In this document: positions 53,858 through 62,503 of the stretch, in pieces | Layout: each line of letters begins with the position of its first letter | Numbering within the stretch: position 1 is the stretch's first letter | DNA from: CAVZCK01 sp963773735 | GTDB taxonomy: Bacteria; Pseudomonadota; Alphaproteobacteria; Rhizobiales; Rhodomicrobiaceae | Direction: 5' to 3' | Assembly (NCBI GenBank): GCA_963773735.1 | Contig: CAVZCK010000004.1 | Coordinates: 62,001-126,000 of the forward strand | DNA length: 64,000 nucleotides | Made by a program: the position numbers and the translations under genes | Notes under the pieces: model-generated | What the model was told of the DNA's origin: nothing | What the model saw: only the letters and a program-made list of their open reading frames with translations | The model's database searches: none

Positions 53858-54104
53858 AGCTTCGTCCTTCTACTATCGAATGCCGAGCCAGATGGAATGC
53901 GACCGCAAAGTTAATTCTGCACCGCGGAATATTATTCCGCAGAATTGACATGAAGCTTATGATGTGGTGCACTCGTTGTCAACGAACTGCATGAAGAAGA
54001 TCCGTTTCAGTGAGATGAGATGGGACAGCTTATTCATGTAAAACACTGTCGAATGGCATGAGTTTCCGATTGTATTGTATTGTCGGGGATGGGGAGGAGA
54101 AATA
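53858..54104. other. Divergent promoter region of the catabolic island
   Basis: A noncoding, AT-rich control region between the hydratase/dehydrogenase gene (minus) and the Liv operon (plus). It contains the dyad operator at 53913-53946 overlapping TTGACA at 53945-53950. A GATTGTATTGTATTG direct repeat is near 54069, and a strong GGGGAGGAG ribosome site is at 54091-54100. Confidence 0.55.
53913..53946. promoter_or_regulatory. Dyad operator in the divergent promoter (probable IclR- or TetR-type target)
   Basis: GCGGAAT-ATT-ATTCCGC (53924-53940) forms a dyad of the GGAA-N5-TTCC kind. It is nested in a second dyad AATTCTGC (53913-53920) / GCAGAATT (53939-53946). It touches the -35-like TTGACA at 53945. 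A near copy, CTGCAC(A/C)GCGGAATA, lies upstream of the iclR-family gene at 61488. Confidence 0.6.
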
Positions 54105-54182
54105 ATGCGTGTAAGAAGCGCAATATCGGCCCAATTCAAGGCTTTGTGGTTACAGGCTGCAACCGACGCCCTCGCTCGATAG
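54105..54182 (+). CDS. 25-codon leader ORF with strong ribosome site before livG
   Basis: ATG 54105, preceded by GGGGAGGAG at 5-6 bases, encodes MRVRSAISAQFKALWLQAAT then DALAR and stops at TAG 54180, ten bases before the livG start, which itself has a weak ribosome site. It could be a translated leader that couples to livG. It is not recognisable as a protein family. Confidence 0.35.
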   Translation: MRVRSAISAQFKALWLQAATDALAR

Positions 54183-54192
54183 CGGCACGAAG

Positions 54193-54987
54193 ATGTCGAG
54201 GGCGCTCAACGAGGCGGCACAGCCCTTGCTTGAAGTGCGCGATCTTTCCGTGCGCTTCGGAGGCATTGTCGCGCTTGACGAAGTATCCTTTCGGCTTCAG
54301 CGCGGCCAGATCCTCGGACTGATCGGTCCCAACGGCGCGGGCAAGACAACGCTGTTCAACTGCCTGTCGCGGCTCTACCAGCCGACATCCGGCGACATCC
54401 TTTTCGAAGGCAGTTCCCTTCTCAGGCGGCCGGCCCACCGCATCGCGGAGACTCGGCATCGGGCGTACCTTTCAGAATGTCGCGCTCTTCAGCCAGCTCA
54501 CGGTTCTCGACAATGTGCTGATCGGCGCACATGCGCGCGGCCACAGCGGCGTTCTCGAGCGATGCCTTGACGCTGCCGCGCGACGAGGCGCGAGGAGAGC
54601 GCACTCTGCGGCGACGCGATGGAGATCATCGCCGATCTCGACCTTGAGGACGTTGCGCACCGGCCTGCCGCCGGCCTGCCCTTGGGCGTGCTGAAACGTG
54701 TCGAGATGGCGAGGGCCCTCGCCAGTAAGCCGAAGCTCATTTTATTGGATGAACCTGCCGGTGGACTCAATCACGACGAGGTCGGCGGGCTTGCCCGGCT
54801 CATTCGCGATATCCGCGACAGCCGCGGCATCACCGTGCTGATCGTCGAGCACCATATGGGACTGGTCATGTCGGTGTCGGACGCGGTTGTCGTCCTGAAT
54901 TTCGGCCGCAAGATCGCCCAGGGCAGCCCGGCTGAGGTGCAGCGCCATCCCGAGGTTATCCAAGCCTATCTTGGAGTGGCCGCGTGA
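54193..54987 (+). CDS. livG: Branched-chain-type ABC transporter ATP-binding protein LivG, two frameshifts
   Basis: An ATPase of the hydrophobic amino acid/carboxylate (HAAT) ABC family. It starts MSRALNEAAQPLLEVRDLSV, with Walker A GPNGAGKTT and the LivG-specific Q-loop IGRTFQNVALF. The signature region is LPLGVLKRVEMARALA, where LSGGQ is degenerate, as is common in LivG. Walker B is LILLDEPAGGL, and the H-loop is VEHHMGLVM. The frame changes near 54451 and near 54590. About 264 residues. Its TGA overlaps the livF start, so the two are coupled. Confidence 0.85.
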
Positions 54988-55700
54988 TGACCGACATTCT
55001 CGAAGTCGAAGATCTGCGCGCCTTCTATGGACCGGTGCCGGCGCTTCATGGCATCGACTTCTCGATTCCGGAAGGCGGTGTCGCCGCCCTGCTCGGCGCG
55101 AACGGTGCCGGGAAAACCACGACGCTGCGCGCAATTTCCGGAATCATCCGTGCCACCGGAAGCATTCGCATCGATGGCCGTTCCGTCATTGGCTGTCAGC
55201 CGGAGACCATCGCCCGTCTGGGCGTTGCGCATGTCCCTGAAGGGCGCGGCACCTTCAGTGGACTGACGGTCGGGGAAAATCTGCGACTCGGCGCCATAAC
55301 CCGCTCCGATCCGAAAGCCATAGCGAGCGATATCGAGCGCTGCTTCGGCTATTTTCCGATCTTACAGACGCGCTACCACCAACAGGCGGGCACGCTGTCG
55401 GGCGGTGAGCAGCAAATGCTTGCCGTGGCGCGCGCGCTGATGCTGCGGCCGCGTCTCATGCTGCTGGACGAGCCGTCTTTCGGGCTTGCGCCGATGGTCG
55501 TGCGCGATCTGTTCGACATTCTGCGTCGGATCAATCGCGCGGAACGGGTGAGCATGCTGATCGTGGAGCAGAACACTGGGCTCGCCCTCGACCTCGCCAG
55601 CGAGGCCTATCTGTTGGAGACGGGACGTCTCGTGCTTTCCGGTCCGTCGAGCCGGATTGGCGCCGACGAGAGCGTCCGGCGTTCCTATCTTGGTTATTAG
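54987..55700 (+). CDS. livF: Branched-chain-type ABC transporter ATP-binding protein LivF
   Basis: Intact, 237 residues (one more if the adjoining GTG 54984 is used). Motifs are Walker A GANGAGKTT, the signature TLSGGEQQMLAVARAL, Walker B LMLLDEPSFGLAP and H-loop IVEQN. VPEGRGTFSGLTVGENL is the LivF-specific segment. It starts within the livG stop codon. The second ATPase of the transporter. Confidence 0.94.
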   Translation: MTDILEVEDLRAFYGPVPALHGIDFSIPEGGVAALLGANGAGKTTTLRAISGIIRATGSIRIDGRSVIGCQPETIARLGVAHVPEGRGTFSGLTVGENLRLGAITRSDPKAIASDIERCFGYFPILQTRYHQQAGTLSGGEQQMLAVARALMLRPRLMLLDEPSFGLAPMVVRDLFDILRRINRAERVSMLIVEQNTGLALDLASEAYLLETGRLVLSGPSSRIGADESVRRSYLGY

Positions 55701-55712
55701 CGGGACGAGGTC

Positions 55713-56592
55713 ATGGAGCTTTTCATTCAACAGGTTCTGAGCGGGCTCGCTTCCGGCGCCATCTATGCGCTGATGGCGCTTGCTGTGGTCATGATCTACC
55801 AGACCATCCAATATCTGAATTTCGCTCAGGGCGAGATGGCGATGTTCTCAACCTTCATCGCCTGGCAATTGATGGCGTGGGGCGCGCCTTACTGGATCGC
55901 CTTTATACTGACGATCGCGGTTTCGTTCCTCGGGGGCGCGCTGATCGAGCGGATCGTTTTCAAGCCAATTCGCAACGCGCCCGAGTTGACCCACATTGTC
56001 GTCTTCATCGCGCTGTTTGCCATCTTCAACAGCCTGGCGGGCTTCATCTGGGATTTCACGATCAAGCCATTCCCGACGCCTTTCGGCCAGGCGCCACTTC
56101 TGGCAAGCGGAATTCTCAGTGTGCATCAGGCCGGCATGATCGGCGTGACGGCTCTATTGGTGTGTCTGCTTTATGGATTCTTCCGCTATACGCGGCTCGG
56201 CCTTGCAATGCGGGCGGTGGCGGAAAATCCCGCATCGGCTCGGCTTGTTGGGATCAGGGTTGGCTGGATGACAGCTTTAGGGTGGGGCATGGCAGCAGCG
56301 ATCGGCGCGGTGGCAGGAATGCTCATCGCGCCGGTTGTCTTTCTTGAGCCCAACATGATGCTCGCTATTCTCCTCTACGGTTTCGCTGGCGCCGTGCTGG
56401 GCGGGCTCACGAGCCCCGGCGGTGCTGTTCTCGGCGGCCTTGTCGTTGGCGTCGTAGAGAGTTCTGGCCGGCACTTACATCCCGGTGATCGGCTCGGAGA
56501 TCAAGCAGCCTATCGCGCTTTTCTTGATCGTTCTTGTGCTCGTCGTGAAACCGAGCGGCGTTTTCGGCCGCAGAACCGTGCAGCGGGTGTAA
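55713..56592 (+). CDS. livH: Branched-chain-type ABC transporter permease LivH, one frameshift
   Basis: An inner-membrane permease with about eight spans. Landmarks are LSGLASGAIYALMALAVVMI, then YLNFAQGEMAMF and AVAENPASARLVGI (the EAA-like loop). The frame changes near 56462, after GLVVGVVE: the corrected C-terminus reads VLAGTYIPVIGSEIKQP and ends GVFGRRTVQRV at TAA 56590. Without the correction the frame runs on into livM and mimics a fusion of 633 residues. About 293 residues. Confidence 0.88.
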
Positions 56593-56594
56593 AG

Positions 56595-57614
56595 ATGAGC
56601 CTTGGACAGGAGGTCAATGTCGGGGCGGTCGCGAAGGTGCGCGAGTCGGCGCCACTCAGCGTCTGGCGTCCCAATTCGCTCCTCATTGCCCTCCTGCTTG
56701 CCGTGGCGCTCGTCCTGCCCTTCCTGCTCAAGAATTTCGTGATTTTCCAGCTCACCATAGTGATGATCTATGCCATCGCCATCATGGGTCTCAATCTGCT
56801 CACCGGCTTCAATGGCCAGTTTTCGCTGGGCCACGGCGCCTTCTTCGCCATCGGCGCCTATACCGCCGCCATCCTGATGGATCAATACGCCGTCAGCTTC
56901 TTCTGGACTCTGCCGGCGGCGGCGATTGTCTCATTCGCCTTCGGGGTGCTGTTCGGTCTGCCCGCCTTGCGGCTCGAGAACATCTATCTCGCGCTCGCCA
57001 CCTTCGCGCTTGCCGCTGTCATGCCGCAGCTTCTGAAACTGACCCCGCTTGAACATTGGACCGGCGGCGTTCAGGGCATCTCGCTCATCAAACCGGATGC
57101 GCCTTTCGGCCTGCCGCTGAACCAGGACCAATGGCTCTATTTCTTCACCTTGGCGATCGCGGTGCTGATGTATGTGCTTGCCCGCAACATCGTGATGAGC
57201 CGGAGCGGACGGGCGATCATGGCGATCCGGGACAATCCGATCGCGGCGAGGACGATGGGCATCAACACTGCCTATTATAAGACGCTGACGTTCGGCGTCA
57301 GCGCGCTCTATACGGGCGTCGCCGGCGCGCTTTCAGCGGTGGTGGTGCAGTTTGTCGCCCCGGACAGCTTCACCGTTTCGCTCTCTGTGGCTCTGCTTGT
57401 CGGTCTCGTCATCGGCGGCGTCGGCTGGCTGCCGGGCGCGTTCATCGGCGGGGCGTTCGTGCTCTTCGTGCCGAATATCGCGGAAGACGTCTCGAAAGGA
57501 CTGTCCGGCGCGGTCTACGGCGTGATCCTGCTTCTCGTCGTCTATCTCATGCCTTCAGGCGCCGGAGCAATATGGCGCGCCGCCCAGGAGTATTTTAGTC
57601 GAAGGAGGAAATAA
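56595..57614 (+). CDS. livM: Branched-chain-type ABC transporter permease LivM
   Basis: An intact inner-membrane permease of 339 residues from ATG 56595, two bases after the livH stop. Landmarks are GLNLLTGFNGQFSLGHGAFF, then AIGAYTAA, and the cytoplasmic loop SRSGRAIMAIRDNPIAARTM characteristic of LivM. About ten transmembrane spans. Together with LivH it forms the channel of the transporter. Confidence 0.92.
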   Translation: MSLGQEVNVGAVAKVRESAPLSVWRPNSLLIALLLAVALVLPFLLKNFVIFQLTIVMIYAIAIMGLNLLTGFNGQFSLGHGAFFAIGAYTAAILMDQYAVSFFWTLPAAAIVSFAFGVLFGLPALRLENIYLALATFALAAVMPQLLKLTPLEHWTGGVQGISLIKPDAPFGLPLNQDQWLYFFTLAIAVLMYVLARNIVMSRSGRAIMAIRDNPIAARTMGINTAYYKTLTFGVSALYTGVAGALSAVVVQFVAPDSFTVSLSVALLVGLVIGGVGWLPGAFIGGAFVLFVPNIAEDVSKGLSGAVYGVILLLVVYLMPSGAGAIWRAAQEYFSRRRK

Positions 57615-57618
57615 GCCC

Positions 57619-58834
57619 ATGACGTTTTCGAGCTTTCGCTATCCGGCCCTAGTGGCCCTGGCCATCGCATTTGCTGCAAGCCCATGTGGCCGCACAGAAA
57701 TATGATCCGGGTGCAACCGACACCGAGATCAAGATCGGCAACATCAATCCCTATAGCGGCCCGGCTTCGGCCTATGGCACGATCGGGAAAACCATCGCCG
57801 CCTATTTCAAAATGGTAAACGACGAGGGGGGCATTAACGGCCGCAAGATCAACTTCATCAGCTATGACGACAGCTACAGCCCGCCCAAGGCTGTGGAGCA
57901 GGCGAGAAAGCTGGTCGAAAGCGATGAGGTGCTGCTGATCTTTCAATCGCTCGGCACGCCGTCGAACTCGGCCATCGAGAAATATATGAACGCCAAGAAG
58001 GTGCCGCAGCTTTTCGTCGCGACCGGCGCGACGAAGTGGGGCGACTACGAGAAGTTCCCTTGGACGATGGGCTGGAACCCGCCCTATCAGAGCGAGGGCC
58101 GGATCTATGCTCAGTACATTCTGAAGAACAATGCCAACGGAAAGATCGCCGTCCTTTACCAGAACGACGATTACGGCAAGGATCTTCTCAAGGGCCTCAA
58201 GGACGGCCTGGGCGGCAAGGCGGGCATGATTGTCGCCGAGGCTGCGTATGAAACCTCCTCCCCGACGGTCGACTCCGAAATCGTGAAGCTCAAGGCATCG
58301 GGCGCGGACATTTTCGTCAATATCGCCACGCCGAAATTTGCCGCTCAAGCGATCCGCAAGGTCGCCGAACTCGGCTGGAAACCGCTCCAGATCCTCAACA
58401 ACGTTTCCGTCTCGGTCGGCGCCGTTCTCAAACCCGCGGGGCTTGAGAATGCCGTGAACATCATCTCGACCGGCTACATCAAGGATAACACCGACCCCGC
58501 CTGGAAAGACGATGAAGGGATGAAGCACTGGCGGGAATTCATGGCGAAATATTATCCCGACGGCGACTTGAACTCGTCCTTTCCGCCCTACGGCTATTCG
58601 GCGGCCCAGGTCATGGTTCAGGTGCTCAAGCAATGCGGAAACGATCTGACCCGTGAAAACGTCATGAAGCAGGCGGCTAATCTGAAGAATTTCACGCCGG
58701 AACTGCTTCTGCCCGGCATTACCGTCAATACCGGGCCAAAGGACTATTACCCGCTTGAGCAAATGCAGCTGATGCGCTTCGACGGAAAGGGCTGGAAATT
58801 TTTCGGCCCGGTCATGGAGGGCGGGATTGGCTAG
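57619..58834 (+). CDS. Periplasmic ABC transporter substrate-binding protein (Leu/Ile/Val-type), frameshift in signal peptide
   Basis: Starts at ATG 57619 with an AAGGAGG ribosome site. The signal peptide is MTFSSFRYPALVALAIAFA; the frame changes near 57680, where one base seems missing from AGCGCCCAT, and the mature part begins near QKYDPGATDTEIKIG. PF13458 features are NPYSGPASAYGTIGKTIAAY, then FKMVNDEGGINGRKI and YDDSYSPPKAVEQARKLV. About 405 residues including the signal. In the HAAT family such proteins bind amino acids, aromatic acids or dicarboxylates; context points to the acid degraded by the adjacent enzymes. A hairpin terminator follows. Confidence 0.88.
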
Positions 58835-58837
58835 CAG

Positions 58838-58860
58838 CTCCCGAAATCGGGAGTTCGTTT
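58838..58860 (+). terminator. Rho-independent terminator after the substrate-binding gene
   Basis: CTCCCG-AAAT-CGGGAG followed by TTCGTTT, directly after the stop codon. The stem is short (6 bp) but perfect. It would separate the transport operon from the dehydrogenases. Confidence 0.6.
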
Positions 58861-58924
58861 GAGCACGTTGCAGAAAAAATAGTCTGCGATGCGAAAATTG
58901 CGAAGGCGCAAGCCTTCCCGAGAT

Positions 58925-58983
58925 CCGGGAGCACCCTCGCGAACGCCGGCCTGACCGAGGCGGGCCTCTCGCGGTGCTCCCGG
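58925..58983. repeat. Long imperfect inverted repeat
   Basis: Perfect 11-base arms CCGGGAGCACC (58925-58935) and GGTGCTCCCGG (58973-58983) with inner pairing CGCGA/TCGCG and a GC-rich centre, making a hairpin of nearly 60 bases. It lies 38 bases before the acyl-CoA dehydrogenase start. It may be an intergenic palindromic element or a transcript-stability structure; no T tract follows. Confidence 0.55.
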
Positions 58984-59020
58984 CGTGAAAGACCACGGCG
59001 CAGAGAAAGGCTGGAGCGCA

Positions 59021-60226
59021 ATGGATCTGCGTTTCACAGATGAAGAGAACGCGTTCCGCGATGAGATTCGTACCTTCATGCAGAAGGAAATTCCGGTGGA
59101 AATTCGCCGGAAGGTCAGCGAAGGCCACGAGACCAGGCGGGACGATCTGGTGCGCTGCCAGCGCATTCTGAATGCGAAGGGCTGGGCCGTGCCGCGCTGG
59201 CCGATCGAATGGGGCGGCCAGCCCTGGACGCCGGTCGAGCACTATATCTTTCTCGAAGAGATGCACCAGAACAGCGTGCCTCAGCCGCTGCAATTCAACT
59301 GCGATATGGTGGGGCCGGTCATTGCCCATTTCGGCACCGAGGAACAGAAGCGCCGCTTTCTGCCGCGCATCGCCAATCTCGACGACTGGTGGTGTCAGGG
59401 ATTCTCCGAGCCGGGCGCTGGCTCGGATCTGGCTTCGCTCAAAACGCGTGCGGTGCGCCATGGCGATCATTACGTCGTCAACGGACAAAAGACCTGGACG
59501 ACGCTTGCCCAATATGCGGACTGGATCTTCTGCCTGGTCCGCACCGACCCCGCCGCCAAGAAGCAGGAGGGCATTTCCTTTCTGCTTATCGACATGAAAA
59601 CGCCCGGCATTACCGTTCGCCCGATCATCACCATCGACGGGCGGCATGAGGTGAACGAGGTGTTCTTCGACGACGTGAGGGTGCCGGTCGCCAATCTGAT
59701 CGGTGAAGAGAACAAAGGCTGGGACTATGCCAAGTTCCTGCTTGGCCATGAGCGCACCGGCATTGCCCGCGTGGGCACCACCAAGCAGCGGCTCCGGCGC
59801 ATCCGGCGCATCGCCGAGCAGACACCGGCCGGCGAGGGCACGGTGTGGGACAATCCCGCGTTCCAGGCGCGGTTTGCGCTTGCCGAGATCGAGCTGAAGG
59901 CGCTGGAGATCACGCAGATGCGCATCGTATCGCAGCAGCGGCACGGCGAGGCCGGCAAGGACAGCAATGCCGCGGCTTCGATCCTGAAGATCAAAGGCTC
60001 GGAGCTGCAGCAGACGGCGACGGAGTTGCTTCTCGAGGCAGCGGGCCCTTATGCGCTGGTGCACATGGAGCGGCCCGGCGAGGAAGGCAGCAATGATCCG
60101 CTTGCCGATCTTGAATGGGCGAGCCTCGCCGCGGACAACTACTTCAACTACCGCAAGGTCTCCATCTATGGCGGCTCCAACGAAATCCAGCGCAACATCA
60201 TCGCCAAGGCGGTCTTAGGTCTTTAG
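59021..60226 (+). CDS. Acyl-CoA dehydrogenase, PimC-like (large subunit)
   Basis: A FAD-dependent acyl-CoA dehydrogenase of 401 residues, intact. It shows WPIEWGGQPWTPVEHYIFLE, the FAD-binding GFSEPGAGSDLASLKT, and YGGSNEIQRNIIAKAVLG at the C-terminus. Sequence style and the pair with the next gene match PimC, the large subunit of pimeloyl-CoA dehydrogenase. ATG 59021 has GGAG 6 bases upstream and is where homology begins. It is followed by the PimD-like gene 10 bases later. Introduces the alpha-beta double bond in a CoA-activated acid. Confidence 0.85.
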   Translation: MDLRFTDEENAFRDEIRTFMQKEIPVEIRRKVSEGHETRRDDLVRCQRILNAKGWAVPRWPIEWGGQPWTPVEHYIFLEEMHQNSVPQPLQFNCDMVGPVIAHFGTEEQKRRFLPRIANLDDWWCQGFSEPGAGSDLASLKTRAVRHGDHYVVNGQKTWTTLAQYADWIFCLVRTDPAAKKQEGISFLLIDMKTPGITVRPIITIDGRHEVNEVFFDDVRVPVANLIGEENKGWDYAKFLLGHERTGIARVGTTKQRLRRIRRIAEQTPAGEGTVWDNPAFQARFALAEIELKALEITQMRIVSQQRHGEAGKDSNAAASILKIKGSELQQTATELLLEAAGPYALVHMERPGEEGSNDPLADLEWASLAADNYFNYRKVSIYGGSNEIQRNIIAKAVLGL

Positions 60227-60236
60227 AGGGCGTCCC

Positions 60237-61427
60237 ATGGATTTTGACCTCACCGAAGAACAACGGCTGCTGAAAAGCTCGGTCGAGCGCCTGATCGGCG
60301 ACCGCTACGGCGATTTCGAACGCCGCAAGCTCTATCAGCAGAAGCCGGGTGGCTGGAGCGAGGCCATGTGGCAGGACTATGCGGCCATGGGTCTGACCGC
60401 GCTTCCTTTCGATGAAGGCCTGGGCGGCGTCGGCGGCGGGCCGGTCGAAACCATGATCGTCATGGAGGAGATCGGCCGCGGGCTATGCCTTGAGCCCTTT
60501 CTTTCGACGGTCGTGCTCGGCGGAACGGCCCTGCAATTCGCAGCCAGTCAGGCGCAGAAAGATGCCTTAATCCCGCCGGTCATAGCGGGCGAACTCATAC
60601 TTTCCTTAGGCTATGGCGAACGTCAAGGCCGCTATGATCTTTTCGATGTGGCGACGATAGCCAGGCGGAATGGCAGCGGCTACGTTCTCGACGGGCAGAA
60701 AAGCGTCGTGCTGCATGGCGACAGCGCCGACAAGCTGATCGTCAGCGCCAGAACCTCTGGCGAGCGCCGCGATCGCGACGGGATTACCCTGTTCATTCTC
60801 GATGCCGATGCTGCTGGTGTGGAAATCCATGGCTATCAGGCGCAAGACGGCCAGCGCGTCGCCGAGCTTACACTGACGGGCGTCGCAGCGCCTGATGACG
60901 CCCGTCTTGGTGCGCCGGACCGGGGTTTGGAAATCCTCGAAGCGGTGATCGATCATGGCATTGCGGCGGTCGCGGCGGAGGCGGTCGGTGCGATGGACAG
61001 TCTTCATGCGCTCACGGTCGACTATCTAAAAACGCGCCAGCAATTCGGCGTTCCGATCGGCAAATTTCAAAGTCTGCAGCATCGAGCGGTCGATATGCTG
61101 GTTGCGCTGGAGCAAGCCCGCTCCATGGCGATGTTCGGCGCGATGATGCTGGAGAAAAGCCCGCAGGAGCGCCGCCAGGCGCTGTCGGCGGTGAAGGTGC
61201 AGATCAACCGCTCGGCACGGCTTGTCGGCCAGCAGGCCGTCCAGCTTCACGGCGGCATCGGCATGACCATGGAATATAAGGCCGGGCACTATTTCAAGCG
61301 GCTGACCGCGATCGAAAACCTCTTCGGTGACACGGACTATCATCTCACCCGCGTCGCCCGCGGCAGAGGCGGGCTGAGCGATCCTTGGAGAACCGCCGAG
61401 GATCCCGGGGAGCTTGGCTTAACCTAA
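60237..61427 (+). CDS. Acyl-CoA dehydrogenase, PimD-like (small subunit)
   Basis: Intact, 396 residues. MDFDLTEEQRLLKSSVERLI and GGGPVETMIVMEEIGRGLCL are the hallmark of the group annotated as pimeloyl-CoA dehydrogenase small subunit. VQLHGGIGMTMEYKAGHYFK is the C-terminal core. The FAD-binding GxGSD-type loop of ordinary acyl-CoA dehydrogenases is not conserved here, consistent with a partner-dependent subunit. It forms an operon with the PimC-like gene. Confidence 0.85.
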   Translation: MDFDLTEEQRLLKSSVERLIGDRYGDFERRKLYQQKPGGWSEAMWQDYAAMGLTALPFDEGLGGVGGGPVETMIVMEEIGRGLCLEPFLSTVVLGGTALQFAASQAQKDALIPPVIAGELILSLGYGERQGRYDLFDVATIARRNGSGYVLDGQKSVVLHGDSADKLIVSARTSGERRDRDGITLFILDADAAGVEIHGYQAQDGQRVAELTLTGVAAPDDARLGAPDRGLEILEAVIDHGIAAVAAEAVGAMDSLHALTVDYLKTRQQFGVPIGKFQSLQHRAVDMLVALEQARSMAMFGAMMLEKSPQERRQALSAVKVQINRSARLVGQQAVQLHGGIGMTMEYKAGHYFKRLTAIENLFGDTDYHLTRVARGRGGLSDPWRTAEDPGELGLT

Positions 61428-61487
61428 GCGCCTACCGGTCCGAGCTAGGGCTTTGGGCTCAGCCAGGCAATGTTGCAGAATTAAATA

Positions 61488-61509
61488 CTGCACAGCGGAA
61501 TAATTTTCG
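61488..61509. promoter_or_regulatory. Second copy of the island operator, upstream of the IclR gene
   Basis: CTGCACAGCGGAATA (61488-61502) matches 14 of 15 bases with CTGCACCGCGGAATA at 53917-53931. The dyad here is GGAA-TAATT-TTCG, one base short of perfect. GCAGAATT at 61475-61482 also recurs from the first site. The position, 150 bases before the iclR start, suggests autoregulation. Confidence 0.55.
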
Positions 61510-61658
61510 TGTGCGGAAGCTGGGATTGTGGTAGCCGTCGCGGCGTTTCTGCTCTGCAAGAGCGAGAAGGAGCCGCCGCCGACGAGCTTTGGAACTATGC
61601 ACGCATACCGGCTCAACTAAAGGGCGGGATAGAAGCCAGAAAGGCAATACCGGCTTAA

Positions 61659-62483
61659 ATGGCAAGAAAACGGGTCAATTTCGCTTACGACGACACCATA
61701 TCGGGGTCGGCGCGCGGCACATCAGAGGATCGGCATTTTGTCGGCGCTTTGGCCCGCGGCCTTGAGGTCCTCGCCTGCTTCCGCAAGGGCGAAACCCTAC
61801 TCGGCAATCAGGACATTGCGGCCCGCTGCAAACTCCCCAAATCGACCGTATCGCGCCTCACCTACACGCTGACCAAGCTCGGCTATTTGCACTATGTCGA
61901 GTCGGTCGCGAAATACCGCCTCGGAACGGCTGTTCTGGCTCTGGGCACCAGCATGCTTGCGCGGCTGGATATCAGGAATGTCGCTAAGCCTCTCATGGAG
62001 GAATTGGCGCAGTTTTCACGTGCCTCGGTAGCTCTGGGAGCGCGCGACCGCCTCAGCGTGGTGTATTTGGAATGCGTGCGCGGCCACACGACCATATCGC
62101 TCACGGTGGATGTCGGCTCGCGTCTTTCGATTTCTACCAGCGCCATCGGGCGGGCATTCCTTGCGGCCTGCACCGAAGAAGAACGCGCACCCATTCTGGA
62201 AGATATCCGCGCACTCGATAATGTGAATTGGCCGAAAACGCGCGATGCGATCGCCAAGGCGATTTCCGATCACCGCATGCTCGGTTGCACCCGCTCTTTC
62301 GGTGAATGGCATGAAACCGTGAACGGCATAGCGGTTGGCTTTCGGCCCGGCGGCGGGCTTCCGCCGATGGCCGTCAATTGCGGCGCGCCGTCGATGATCG
62401 TGAGCCCGGATTTTCTGCTTGAGAAAGTGCGTCCGCGGCTGATCAGCCTATGCAGGAAGCTCGAAAGCAGCATGGGCATCTGA
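61659..62483 (+). CDS. IclR-family transcriptional regulator
   Basis: A 274-residue protein. A winged helix-turn-helix (about residues 25-90, with LLGNQDIAARCKLPKSTVSR and TYTLTKLGYLHYVES) precedes the IclR effector domain (SIVSVTVDVGSRL-like segment SLTVDVGSRLSISTSAIGRA, FLAACTEEER, GIAVGF). The effector domain fits regulators of aromatic and dicarboxylic acid catabolism (PcaR/PobR type). It is downstream of the PimCD-like pair, and both candidate operators lie at island promoters. It is convergent with the TetR gene, 20 bases apart. Confidence 0.88.
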   Translation: MARKRVNFAYDDTISGSARGTSEDRHFVGALARGLEVLACFRKGETLLGNQDIAARCKLPKSTVSRLTYTLTKLGYLHYVESVAKYRLGTAVLALGTSMLARLDIRNVAKPLMEELAQFSRASVALGARDRLSVVYLECVRGHTTISLTVDVGSRLSISTSAIGRAFLAACTEEERAPILEDIRALDNVNWPKTRDAIAKAISDHRMLGCTRSFGEWHETVNGIAVGFRPGGGLPPMAVNCGAPSMIVSPDFLLEKVRPRLISLCRKLESSMGI

Positions 62484-62503
62484 CTGCGTGCTCAGGCAGC
62501 GTC

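Noticed and set aside
53945..53973. TTGACA at 53945 as a complete sigma-70 promoter for the liv operon
   Set aside because: The -35 is perfect but the hexamer at 17 bases (TGCACT) is a poor -10; kept only as context for the operator.
55713..57614. A 633-residue LivH-LivM fusion permease
   Set aside because: The normal LivH C-terminus and its TAA at 56590 are present in another frame, and livM has its own ATG two bases later; a one-base shift near 56462 explains it.
57542..60064. An 840-codon open frame on the minus strand
   Set aside because: It is antisense to the substrate-binding and PimC-like genes, has no family pattern, and arises from GC-rich codon bias.
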